Shown here: piece by piece, positions 1-7,552 of the stretch
How the letters are laid out: the number at the start of each line of letters is the position of its first letter
Position numbering within the stretch: the stretch's first letter is position 1
From: Desulfovibrio sp. UCD-KL4C
GTDB lineage: Bacteria; Desulfobacterota; Desulfovibrionia; Desulfovibrionales; Desulfovibrionaceae
Reading direction: 5' to 3'
Assembly: GCF_006210265.1 (NCBI RefSeq)
Contig: NZ_VCNC01000003.1
Coordinates: 186,001-250,000, forward strand
DNA: 64,000 nucleotides
The notes under the pieces: model-generated
Database searches by the model: none
What the model saw: the letters and a program-made list of their open reading frames with translations, nothing else
What the model was told of the DNA's origin: nothing
Position numbers and translations under genes: made by a program

Positions 1-294
1 CAATTATTTGCAGAGAGGAAATACGATCTTGTTTTTATGGATTTGAATCTTCCGGTGCTAAGCGGGCTTGAAGCTGTAGTAAAGATGCGTGAAATAGAGG
101 GAGCAGGAGTCATCGGTCGAGCTAGAATTATTGCGCTTGCAGCTCATGTTCTGGGTAGTTCACAAGCTGAAAGCTTTAAGGCTGGATGTGACGGGTTTAT
201 TTCTAAACCGATTAAGAGAGATACGATTCGTTCTGTTATTATGGATGTCGCCGCGGGCCGAGATCTTTCAGAAGAATTTAAAGTTTCAAAGTAA
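1..294 (+). CDS. Response-regulator receiver domain, C-terminal part (5' cut by window edge)
   Basis: The reading frame is already open at base 1 and ends at 294, so only the C-terminal 97 residues of the protein are present. It is a CheY-like receiver domain. The visible part has the phospho-acceptor Asp in FMDLNLP (residue 14 of the fragment), the conserved Thr/Ala region replaced by ALAAH, and the signature Lys in ISKPIK (about residue 69). The domain runs almost to the C-terminus, so it is either a stand-alone regulator or, more likely, the last domain of a hybrid sensor kinase. The Hpt gene that follows after 18 bases on the same strand supports a phosphorelay. What lies upstream cannot be seen. 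Confidence 0.85.
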   Translation, partial: QLFAERKYDLVFMDLNLPVLSGLEAVVKMREIEGAGVIGRARIIALAAHVLGSSQAESFKAGCDGFISKPIKRDTIRSVIMDVAAGRDLSEEFKVSK

Positions 295-312
295 CTCAGG
301 CTTGAGGTTGAT

Positions 313-612
313 ATGAGTAAAAAAATGTTAATTATTGATGAAAGTGTGAAATCTTTGATTCCTCATTTTGTCGTTCATCAATTCGCTGAATTGGATATTA
401 TGGAAAAGAGTCTTAAAGCTGGTGATTTAGAAGAAATCAGTAGGTTGGGGCATAGTTTGAAAGGAGCAGCCGCAAACTTTAGTCTGGACCCCCTTTGTAA
501 GCTTGGAGCGGCTATTCAGGATGTAGCTAAATTAAAAATGACCGATTCGCTTGCACCGCTGCTTGCCAAGTATCGCATGTATCTTGAAGAATTAAAATCG
601 ATGCAGGATTGA
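313..612 (+). CDS. Histidine phosphotransfer (Hpt) domain protein
   Basis: This 99-residue protein is essentially one Hpt four-helix bundle. The phospho-acceptor His47 lies in HSLKGAAANF, a textbook Hpt motif. It would shuttle phosphate between a receiver domain and a second regulator in the cytoplasm. A GAGG sequence lies 5-6 bases before the ATG. It starts 18 bases after the receiver-domain gene on the same strand, so the two are probably one operon and partners in one relay. No output regulator is visible in the window next to them. Confidence 0.85.
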   Translation: MSKKMLIIDESVKSLIPHFVVHQFAELDIMEKSLKAGDLEEISRLGHSLKGAAANFSLDPLCKLGAAIQDVAKLKMTDSLAPLLAKYRMYLEELKSMQD

Positions 613-640
613 TAGTTCATAGTTAATTTAACATTCCGCT

Positions 641-1762
641 TCAATTATTCGGCTTAATCTGTAATCCGCAGGCGCTGGCCGCAGCTATCATTGTATCGTA
701 CCATCTTGCACTGCTTGCAACGAAAACTCTTTTTGTTTTTCCTGAATATTTAGCTTTGTGCTGAGCATTCCCTTTGAAAGGGTAAAGTTTTTCTCCATGC
801 TTGAAGATAAATTTTGATATTTTTTCTAGCGGCTTATTCAAATCATATCCTGTTTGTAAACCTGCAAGCGGAGATAACCCCAGGCTCAATATGTTTTTAT
901 TTTCTCTACGGAATTTTTCAACAGCCGCGAGTACTGTCATAGCCGATGTTCCATTTACTGCATCGGAACTAATACGGTCAAAGTTGTGATAATACCCGAT
1001 AATATCCCCTTCTGAATATATCGGATCGAAACCTGCAACCCCAATTAATTTACCATGTTGCCTTGCCCAGAAAAACCTTCCATCAATTTCATCTTTATCC
1101 GGTAAAGGTCGTGTTAGAAAAGAGAGTTCTTTTCCGCCTTTATGCTGCAACCAATCCTGACACAGATCATTTATTTCTTTTTTATTAATTGCTGATAATT
1201 TTTGTTCTTCAATTTCCACTCCAGCTTTTAGAGATTTATTGCGCCACCGCCTGAGCGAGGCCTTACTCCGGCCTTCGAGTGAAAAAGATTTGATATCAAG
1301 CTCACTTTCAATCCCCAGCTGATAAATTTTGTAACCGAAACCGTAAAGCGTTTCTGCCAGTTGTTCATCGATTTGAATTAAAGTCATTTTTTTGAAAATT
1401 TTTTGCAGCGAATCTACAAACAACCCCTGTAAAGATGGCGGAGCTACGGGGTTAGTCAGTATAACTGCATGATTTGTTGGAGAAAATAGATTTTTAATAT
1501 TAACCCATGCAATATAGCCGATTGAATCACATATTGCGTAGTTCATTCCGCGTTGCAGTGTCGAATACGACATGCATCTATTCCCATACTTTCTGATATA
1601 CGGAAACAAATTCCTTTCAATATTTATATCTGCACTCGATACAAAATTGAATTTTGGTAGTCTGTTTGTATTCATGGTATTACGCTGGTTAAGTTTTAAA
1701 GGTCCATTATACCTCATAGTTATATCTTTTTCAAGTCGATATGGAGCAGAACTGTCTTGCAT
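641..1762 (-). CDS. DUF2156 (LPG synthetase C-terminal-like, GNAT fold) protein
   Basis: A protein of up to 373 residues resembling DUF2156 proteins, the family of the aminoacyl-phosphatidylglycerol synthetase C-terminal domain, built from tandem acetyltransferase-like folds. The typical GRSKASLRRWRNKSLKAG stretch lies at residues 164-181. A second-half core with FFWARQHGKLIGVAGF and the LGLSPLAGL segment follows. Whether it transfers an aminoacyl group or another acyl group is unknown. The start is uncertain: ATGs at 1762, 1717 and 1675 all lack a strong ribosome binding site, and the one at 1675 gives the more family-like N-terminus. It is divergent from the symporter gene at 1821, with the promoters in between. 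Confidence 0.7.
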   Translation of the reverse strand: MQDSSAPYRLEKDITMRYNGPLKLNQRNTMNTNRLPKFNFVSSADINIERNLFPYIRKYGNRCMSYSTLQRGMNYAICDSIGYIAWVNIKNLFSPTNHAVILTNPVAPPSLQGLFVDSLQKIFKKMTLIQIDEQLAETLYGFGYKIYQLGIESELDIKSFSLEGRSKASLRRWRNKSLKAGVEIEEQKLSAINKKEINDLCQDWLQHKGGKELSFLTRPLPDKDEIDGRFFWARQHGKLIGVAGFDPIYSEGDIIGYYHNFDRISSDAVNGTSAMTVLAAVEKFRRENKNILSLGLSPLAGLQTGYDLNKPLEKISKFIFKHGEKLYPFKGNAQHKAKYSGKTKRVFVASSARWYDTMIAAASACGLQIKPNN

Positions 1763-1820
1763 GATATTTTTTTTTTATTTAGGGCACGAGTTAAATTAAT
1801 TGTTCATGCATGGGAGAAAA

Positions 1821-2744
1821 ATGATTTATTCTTTTTGTAAATTTATCGAACGCCATTTTTTGTTACTGGCTGTCGTGCTCAGTGCTGCCGCATATATAGA
1901 TCCAGCATTGTTTACATGGCTTAAGCCTCATATAGCCTTATGTCTTGGAATTATTATGTTTGGCATGGGACTGACTCTTGAGATTGAAGATTTTACTTTA
2001 GCCATTAAAAACTACAAGGCTGTGGGGCTGGGGGTTCTTTTACAGTATACTGTCATGCCTGTTTTGGCTGTGATACTGTCCTCGTTACTCGGCTTGCCGC
2101 AGGAGGCTTTGATCGGAATGGTCGTTGTAGGAGCCTGCCCCGGTGGTACTGCATCCAATGTTATTGCTCACCTTGCTAAAGCAAATGTTGCTCTTTCAGT
2201 AACACTGACCTTGATCTCAACCTGCCTGGCTCCAATTCTTACTCCTGTGATTATTTATCTGGTTTTGCACCAACAGATTGAAATACCTTTTATACCGATG
2301 GTTAAATCCGTTTTTTGGATTGTCATTTTTCCACTTGTTGACGGGCTTGTACTCAGAAAAATTTTACGCAATAAAATTGACCCCATAATACATGTTTTTC
2401 CGAGTCTTTCGATTCTGGTAATATCTTTATTGATTGCGTGTATTATCGGTCTTAATCATGACATGTTGGCAACTTATCCATTGCTTGTTTTAGTTGCCGT
2501 TGCACTTCATAATCTGGGAGGGCTCACTGCCGGATATTGTGGAGGGAGAATAGTGAAATTGTCACATAAAGATAGTGTTACTCTTGCTATCGAAGTCGGA
2601 ATGCAGAATTCCGGACTCGGGGTTGCCTTGGCTACGAAATATTTTGGCGCATCCAGTGCCTTGCCGGGGGCTCTTTTTAGCTTGTGGCATAATATTTCTG
2701 GAGTTTTTATCGCAAATCGAAACAGGGCAAGAGCCAATCAGTAA
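1821..2744 (+). CDS. Bile acid:sodium symporter (BASS) family transporter
   Basis: An inner-membrane carrier of about 307 residues with 9-10 hydrophobic segments. It has the BASS-family hallmarks: a GMGLTLEIEDF segment after TM2, the GACPGGTASNVIAHLA loop, and a late EVGMQNSGLGVALA motif. The family imports organic anions such as bile acids, pantoate or 2-keto acids with Na+; the substrate here cannot be told from sequence. I take the ATG at 1821, which has GGGAG five bases upstream. An upstream TTG at 1800 and an ATG at 1806 are in frame but less well placed. It is monocistronic or loosely linked to the DUF523 gene downstream. Confidence 0.85.
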   Translation: MIYSFCKFIERHFLLLAVVLSAAAYIDPALFTWLKPHIALCLGIIMFGMGLTLEIEDFTLAIKNYKAVGLGVLLQYTVMPVLAVILSSLLGLPQEALIGMVVVGACPGGTASNVIAHLAKANVALSVTLTLISTCLAPILTPVIIYLVLHQQIEIPFIPMVKSVFWIVIFPLVDGLVLRKILRNKIDPIIHVFPSLSILVISLLIACIIGLNHDMLATYPLLVLVAVALHNLGGLTAGYCGGRIVKLSHKDSVTLAIEVGMQNSGLGVALATKYFGASSALPGALFSLWHNISGVFIANRNRARANQ

Positions 2745-2838
2745 GTCATAACTTTGGCTGCTGTGTATAAACTCATGCGGCATGAAAGATTTAAAGATGA
2801 GCCTGATTAAATAGAGTTTTGTTTATGGAGTAGCGAAT

Positions 2839-3243
2839 ATGATAGTTGTCTCTGGATGTCTTGCGGGAATTAGCTGTAAATATAGCGGAACAGATTGTGC
2901 TGATGAAAAGGTTCTTGAGCTTGTCAGGCACGGGAAGGCTATCCCTGTATGCCCTGAACAGTTGGGAGGTTTGCCAACGCCAAGACCTTGCTGTGAGCTT
3001 TTTGAAGGAAGAGTGGTTACAACTCTCGGTATAGATGTAACCGAGCAGTTTTTAAAAGGTGCAGAAGAAGGTTTGCGGTTGGCAAAGCTTGTCGGTGCGG
3101 AAAAAGCCATTCTTAAGTCCCGTTCTCCGTCATGCGGATGCGGGAAGATATATGACGGAACTTTCAACGGTAAGCTTATCAACGGTGACGGGTTGTTCAC
3201 TGTAATGCTTAAAAAGAATGGAATAAAAGTAGAATCAATCTAA
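2839..3243 (+). CDS. DUF523 family protein
   Basis: This 134-residue soluble protein belongs to the DUF523 (YbbK-type) family. It has the N-terminal SGCLAGISCKYSG segment, the VCPEQLGGLPTPRPCCE block, and a C-terminal KSRSPSCGCGKIYDG motif. Eight or so cysteines in these blocks suggest metal or cluster binding, but no function is established for the family. GGAG stands eight bases before the ATG, and a strong bidirectional terminator follows the stop at once. In other bacteria the domain can be fused to DUF1722; here it stands alone. Confidence 0.85.
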   Translation: MIVVSGCLAGISCKYSGTDCADEKVLELVRHGKAIPVCPEQLGGLPTPRPCCELFEGRVVTTLGIDVTEQFLKGAEEGLRLAKLVGAEKAILKSRSPSCGCGKIYDGTFNGKLINGDGLFTVMLKKNGIKVESI

Positions 3244-3247
3244 ATAT

Positions 3248-3288
3248 AAAATCCCCACAATCATAATGGAAATGATTGCGGGGATTTT
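3248..3288. terminator. Bidirectional intrinsic terminator
   Basis: A near-perfect inverted repeat (arms AAAATCCCC..CAATCAT and ATGATTG..GGGGATTTT) with a short loop and T/A tracts on both sides. It separates the DUF523 gene from the converging 91-residue gene. Confidence 0.8.
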
Positions 3289-3308
3289 AGTTGAACTATT
3301 AAGCGTGA

Positions 3309-3584
3309 TTAATGAATAATTTTATTTTCTTTAATTAACTGCTTAGCAACGTTCAAATCGTATAGAGCGAGGGGGTTGCGGTCAGAACCGCGTTCTTTAT
3401 ATTCTTCTGCTGCTTCTTGGATAACATCGTATGGAAGCCATTCGTGTTTTTCCCAGATAGCAGGATTTTCATTGCTCCATAATCTGAATTCAATGCCTCC
3501 GCCATGCTGATCTTCCCGTACATACATGCGAGTGTCACGAGTCTGGAGAGACGGATAGTAATATAATCCACGTTCATCTTTCAT
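3309..3584 (-). CDS. Hypothetical protein, 91 residues
   Basis: A small charged soluble protein without recognisable domains. It begins MKDERGLYYYPSLQTRDTR and is rich in Trp, Tyr and acidic residues, with no signal peptide or membrane segment. AAGGAAG lies eight bases before its ATG, and it starts two bases after the stop of the YkgJ-type gene upstream. The two genes are therefore surely co-transcribed and possibly translationally coupled. I do not recognise the family. The tight coupling suggests a role together with the cysteine-cluster protein. Confidence 0.6.
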   Translation of the reverse strand: MKDERGLYYYPSLQTRDTRMYVREDQHGGGIEFRLWSNENPAIWEKHEWLPYDVIQEAAEEYKERGSDRNPLALYDLNVAKQLIKENKIIH

Positions 3585-3586
3585 AG

Positions 3587-4255
3587 TTATGCACTTCCTT
3601 TAGTTTTGCGAAGTGAAAAAGAATTACCGTTAGGGGTAGCGATAATTCCAAATCCTGAAATTACTCTGTTTAAAGACCTTCCGAAAAAGAAATCCATTGA
3701 ATCTGCAGGTAATCCTGATTTTTCAACAAGTAAATCTCTTATTGATTTATCGTAAACCAGCATTTCAAGAAGATCTACTTGTAATTCTGCACTGTTTTCC
3801 CAGTTTTCAAGAATCTTTTTAGCCAGCTCTGCTAATTTTTGAGGAGAGCACTTCTGGTCGTGTTCTTCAATAATTTCGAAGACAGGGTGACCTTCAGGGA
3901 GCACGTCTTTTCTGGTAATTCTGTTTTTGTCATAAATTTTTAAAAGAGGCTCAGTATCTCCACAAAAAAGGACCTGACATTCTAAGGGTCTATTTTTATA
4001 TATCCGACAAGCCTGAGTTGAAGGAGCTAAAAATTTACAGACCCATTCATTTCCGGTTCCCTTTATTTTCAGAATTTCACTTTTCAGCGGGACGACTGCT
4101 CCTTCAGGTTGGTCGTAAGCCATTTCACCTTTTCTGAGTGTGACTATGTCTGTCAGATCAATTCCCCCTTCATTGTCTAGAAGCTGGAGGTCTTGCGAGT
4201 GAAGAGCTGGGCCGCCTTTACGACAGCAGGTTCCACATTGTTTGCATTCTTTCAT
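3587..4255 (-). CDS. YkgJ-family cysteine cluster protein
   Basis: A protein of about 222 residues with the YkgJ/UPF0153 zinc-or-iron-chelating domain. An N-terminal CKQCGTCCRKGGPAL motif is followed by a spaced set of cysteines (EWVCKFL, ACRIYKNRPLEC, VLFCGD). The fold binds metal through these cysteines, and the function of the family is unproven. I take the ATG at 4255; an upstream in-frame TTG at 4276 would add seven residues. It is the first gene of a two-gene unit with the 91-residue protein. A second, divergent member of the same family occurs at 33601. Confidence 0.8.
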   Translation of the reverse strand: MKECKQCGTCCRKGGPALHSQDLQLLDNEGGIDLTDIVTLRKGEMAYDQPEGAVVPLKSEILKIKGTGNEWVCKFLAPSTQACRIYKNRPLECQVLFCGDTEPLLKIYDKNRITRKDVLPEGHPVFEIIEEHDQKCSPQKLAELAKKILENWENSAELQVDLLEMLVYDKSIRDLLVEKSGLPADSMDFFFGRSLNRVISGFGIIATPNGNSFSLRKTKGSA

Positions 4256-4627
4256 AACTTTATTATCACTTTTCAAGTTTATGTTGCTGGTTGGTGAAAA
4301 TTTTTGTAGGTACTAGCTGTTATTAACGTATCTTGTGCTGGGCTGTGTAAATAAACTGATTAAGGCATGCTTGGCAAGTGTACGTTTGTCTTCTTGAACG
4401 TCTTGCATAATTTGACAAGGAACGGCATAGTTCTTTAGCTTGCTTAGCAGGTTGTATTTTTTTTCACTTAAGGGTATCGTTCCCTCCCTTGCATCGTAAT
4501 GATTTAAGGGGTCTCGTATTAAGATGAGGAAAGCAGCCCGGTTTAGGCTTATTTTTTTTGATGAATTGAACCGGATGTCTATTGTATTGGTAGGTATATC
4601 TATTAAACTTTATGGAGGTTTAAGGGA
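4256..4627 (+). other. dsrA upstream region (no gene)
   Basis: About 370 bases between the divergent YkgJ gene and dsrA, which must hold the dsr promoter and leader. A TTGACA at 4412-4417 is present but has no convincing -10 at the right distance. There is no recognisable riboswitch. A well-formed ribosome binding site (TGGAGG) sits just before the dsrA start. I see no reading frame of note. Confidence 0.4.
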
Positions 4628-5941
4628 ATGGCGAAACACAAAACTCCCTTGTTGGACCAGCTAGAAAGCGGGCCCTGGCCTAGCTTTGTGTCTGACTTGA
4701 AGCTGGAAGCAGCCGCTAGAGCTAAAAACGAGAAGAACGTGAATTATCAGATTCCCGTTGAAGTCTGTGAAGACCTTCTTGGTGTTCTGGAGTTGTCTTA
4801 CAACGACGGTGAAACACATTGGAAGCACGGCGGAATCGTAGGCGTATTTGGTTACGGTGGTGGCGTTATTGGTCGTTATTGTGACCAGCCTGAAGCATTT
4901 CCTGGCGTAGCTCATTTCCACACTGTTCGTGTGGCACAGCCTACAGGTAAGTACTATAACACCAAATTCTTGCGTCAGCTCGCCGATATCTGGGATATGC
5001 GCGGATCCGGTCTGACCAACATGCATGGTTCTACAGGTGACATCGTCTTCCTTGGAACAACCACTCCTCAGCTCGAAGAAATTTTCTACGAACTGACACA
5101 TGATCTAAACGTAGACCTTGGTGGCTCCGGCTCCAACCTACGTACACCTGCAGCATGTCTTGGTAAATCACGTTGTGAGTATGCTTGTTATGATACTCAG
5201 GCAATTTGTTATGATATGACCATGGAATTCCAGGATGAACTTCATCGTCCAGCATTCCCCTACAAGTTCAAATTTAAATTTGATGGTTGTCCTAACAGCT
5301 GTGTTTGCGCACTTGCTCGTTCTGACTTCTCAGTTGTAGGTATCTGGCGTGATGAAATCCGCATCGACCAGGAAGCTGTAGCAGCATATGTTGGTGGCGA
5401 ATTCGCTCCTAACGCTGGTGCTCATTCCGGTGGTAACTGGGGTAAATTTGATATTCAGTCTGAAGTTTGTGACAACTGCCCAAGCAAATGTATTACTTAC
5501 GCTGACGGCAAACTCTCAATCAACGACAAAGAATGTGTGCATTGTATGCATTGTATCAACACCATGCCTCGTGCATTGATGATTGGTAACGATCGCGGTG
5601 CATCTATCCTCTGTGGTGCTAAAGCTCCTATTCTTGACGGTCCTCAGCTCAGCTCACTTCTTATTCCTTTCATTAAGGTTGAAGAGCCTTTCACTGAAGT
5701 TAAAGACGTTGTTGAAAACATTTGGGACTGGTGGATGGAAGAAGGTAAAAACCGTGAGCGCCTTGGTGAAACCATGCGTCGCATGGGCTTCCAGAAACTT
5801 CTCGAAGTTACCAACACCAAAGCTGATGCAAGACACGTACAGGAACCTAGACACAACCCTTACATCTTCTGGAAAGCAGATGAGGTTGATGGTCCTTGGG
5901 AACGTGACGTTAACGAATACAGAAAAAGACACCAGAGATAA
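4628..5941 (+). CDS. dsrA: Dissimilatory sulfite reductase, alpha subunit
   Basis: A 437-residue DsrA, the catalytic-enzyme subunit that with DsrB reduces sulfite in the cytoplasm, the last stage of sulfate respiration. Siroheme-[4Fe-4S] ligand cysteines are at 177, 183, 221 and 225. The inserted ferredoxin domain has Cys284, 303, 306 and 309. These positions coincide with those of the D. vulgaris protein. The length equals the family norm, and TGGAGG precedes the ATG. Codon use is biased toward a restricted set, as in highly expressed genes. It is followed after 15 bases by dsrB. In DsrA the sirohaem site is structural in known enzymes, while the active site is mainly in DsrB. Confidence 0.98.
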   Translation: MAKHKTPLLDQLESGPWPSFVSDLKLEAAARAKNEKNVNYQIPVEVCEDLLGVLELSYNDGETHWKHGGIVGVFGYGGGVIGRYCDQPEAFPGVAHFHTVRVAQPTGKYYNTKFLRQLADIWDMRGSGLTNMHGSTGDIVFLGTTTPQLEEIFYELTHDLNVDLGGSGSNLRTPAACLGKSRCEYACYDTQAICYDMTMEFQDELHRPAFPYKFKFKFDGCPNSCVCALARSDFSVVGIWRDEIRIDQEAVAAYVGGEFAPNAGAHSGGNWGKFDIQSEVCDNCPSKCITYADGKLSINDKECVHCMHCINTMPRALMIGNDRGASILCGAKAPILDGPQLSSLLIPFIKVEEPFTEVKDVVENIWDWWMEEGKNRERLGETMRRMGFQKLLEVTNTKADARHVQEPRHNPYIFWKADEVDGPWERDVNEYRKRHQR

Positions 5942-5956
5942 CTCGGGAGGACAGAT

Positions 5957-7102
5957 ATGGCGTTCGTATCTTCTGGCTATAATCCAGAGAAACCGATGGA
6001 AGGCAGAATCTCGGACATTGGACCTCGTGACTTTAATGAGTTCCTTCCTCCGGTTCTTAAAAATAACTTCGGACAGTGGAAATACCACGATATCCTTGAG
6101 CCAGGTATTCTGCTTCACGTAGCAGAATCCGGCGATGAAGTTTACACAGTTCGTTGTGGTACTGCTCGTCTTATGAGTATTACTCTTATCCGCGAAATGT
6201 GTGACATCGCTGATGCTCATTGTGATGGTTACCTGCGCTTCACAACACGTAACAACGTTGAGTTCATGGTTGATTCCAAGGACAAATGTGATGGTCTGGT
6301 AAAAGATCTGAGATCACGTAAGTTTGACGGCGGCAGCTTCAAGTTCCCAATCGGTGGAACAGGCGCTGGTGTTTCAAACATCGTTCACACTCAGGGTTGG
6401 GTCCATTGTCATACACCTGCAACTGATGCTTCCGGTACTGTTAAAGTTATCATGGATGAGCTCTTCGAAGAGTTCACCGGTCATAACATGCCAGCACCTG
6501 TTCGTATCGCTGTTGCTTGTTGTCTTAACATGTGTGGTGCTTGCCATTGTTCAGATATCGCTGTTGTCGGTATCCATCGTAAGCCACCACTCATTGACCA
6601 CGAATACCTCGACAACCTCTGCGAAATTCCTTTAGCAGTTTCAGCTTGTCCTACCGGCGCTGTTCGTCCTTCCAAGGTCGAAGTTGACGGTAAGTCTTTC
6701 AAGACTGTTGCTATTAAAGAAGAGCGCTGCATGTACTGTGGTAACTGCTACACTATGTGCCCTTCACTGCCTCTTTCCGATAAGGAAGGCGACGGTATCG
6801 CTCTGATGGTTGGTGGTAAGGTTTCTAACCGTATCAGCATGCCTAAGTTCTCTAAAGTTGTTGTTGCATTTATTCCTAACGAACCTCCTCGTTGGCCTAC
6901 ACTTACTAAAACTGTCCGCAAAATTGTGGATGTTTACAAAGCAGAAGCTAACAAGTACGAACGTCTGGGTGATTGGGCAGAGCGTATTGGTTGGGAACGT
7001 TTCTTCGAAAAAACAGGTATTGAGTTTACTCCACACCTTATCGATGATTTCCGTGATCCAGCTTATTATACTTGGCGTCAGTCCACTCAGTTCAAGTTCT
7101 AA
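5957..7102 (+). CDS. dsrB: Dissimilatory sulfite reductase, beta subunit
   Basis: A 381-residue DsrB that completes the alpha2beta2 sulfite reductase. Siroheme/[4Fe-4S] ligands are Cys151, 188, 189 and 193. The ferredoxin domain has Cys231, 258, 261 and 264, followed by CP. GGGAGG lies shortly before the ATG. The product is a DsrC-bound trisulfide in known enzymes; dsrC is not in this window. After the stop comes a 10-bp perfect hairpin (7118-7140) and then dsrD. Confidence 0.98.
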   Translation: MAFVSSGYNPEKPMEGRISDIGPRDFNEFLPPVLKNNFGQWKYHDILEPGILLHVAESGDEVYTVRCGTARLMSITLIREMCDIADAHCDGYLRFTTRNNVEFMVDSKDKCDGLVKDLRSRKFDGGSFKFPIGGTGAGVSNIVHTQGWVHCHTPATDASGTVKVIMDELFEEFTGHNMPAPVRIAVACCLNMCGACHCSDIAVVGIHRKPPLIDHEYLDNLCEIPLAVSACPTGAVRPSKVEVDGKSFKTVAIKEERCMYCGNCYTMCPSLPLSDKEGDGIALMVGGKVSNRISMPKFSKVVVAFIPNEPPRWPTLTKTVRKIVDVYKAEANKYERLGDWAERIGWERFFEKTGIEFTPHLIDDFRDPAYYTWRQSTQFKF

Positions 7103-7117
7103 GAATTGAGAATATTG

Positions 7118-7140
7118 GGGCGCAGCACTTTGCTGCGCCC
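7118..7140 (+). promoter_or_regulatory. Stem-loop between dsrB and dsrD
   Basis: A perfect 10-bp GC-rich hairpin (GGGCGCAGCA, loop CTT, TGCTGCGCCC) directly after dsrB. It is followed by TATTT and a run of A, not by a full T tract, so it looks like a weak or partial terminator or an mRNA-stabilising 3' end rather than a complete terminator. Confidence 0.7.
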
Positions 7141-7163
7141 TATTTAAAAAAAAGGGGCTAATT

Positions 7164-7409
7164 ATGGCGATCGAGCTAGAATCTGCAAAAAAAGTAATTC
7201 TGGACTATCTTACAGATAAGACTGGAGCGAAAAGCAAATTTTACTTCAATGACTTTACTAAACTTTTCCCTGATGAAAAAGGTCGTGACGTTAAAAAAGT
7301 CCTGACTGCTCTCGTTAAAGAAGAAAAGATTGTGTACTGGTCAAGTGGTAGTACTACCATGTACGGTCTCAGTGGCGCTGGTAAACAGGGCGGAGCTGAG
7401 GGCGAATAG
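7164..7409 (+). CDS. dsrD: DsrD, small activator of dissimilatory sulfite reductase
   Basis: An 81-residue basic winged-helix protein with the DsrD hallmarks: a KSKFYFNDF segment near residue 25 and EEKIVYWSSGSTTMYGL near residue 55. DsrD has been shown in other sulfate reducers to bind DsrAB and stimulate it; it is not a DNA-binding regulator despite the fold. It lies 61 bases after dsrB, behind a hairpin, and has a GGGG ribosome-binding sequence of its own. A strong terminator follows. Confidence 0.95.
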   Translation: MAIELESAKKVILDYLTDKTGAKSKFYFNDFTKLFPDEKGRDVKKVLTALVKEEKIVYWSSGSTTMYGLSGAGKQGGAEGE

Positions 7410-7432
7410 ACCTTTTTAGGCCTAGAGTCTTG

Positions 7433-7477
7433 AATGCCTTGTCCATATTTTTGGACAGGGCATTTTTAGTTTTTATT
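7433..7477 (+). terminator. Intrinsic terminator after dsrABD
   Basis: A 12-bp stem (AATGCCTTGTCC against GGACAGGGCATT, one G.T pair) with a TTTTTAGTTTTTATTT tail. It closes the dsrABD unit before the cobyrinate-synthase-like gene. Confidence 0.85.
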
Positions 7478-7552
7478 TCTTGTTGTAATTTTCCGGCAAA
7501 TGTTTTCTTTCTTCCTGAGTAATCAAAACATCTTATGGGAATCAGTTGTTTT

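Noticed and set aside
4412-4440. TTGACA upstream of dsrA as the dsr promoter
   Set aside because: The hexamer 17 bases downstream (TTAGCT) matches the -10 consensus poorly, so the promoter is left unassigned.
4534-4559. AGCC/GGCT followed by eight T upstream of dsrA as a leader terminator
   Set aside because: The stem is only four to five base pairs, too weak to call.
6481-6732. Long reading frames antisense to dsrA, dsrB and other biased genes
   Set aside because: They follow from the codon bias of the real genes and have no family resemblance or ribosome binding sites.
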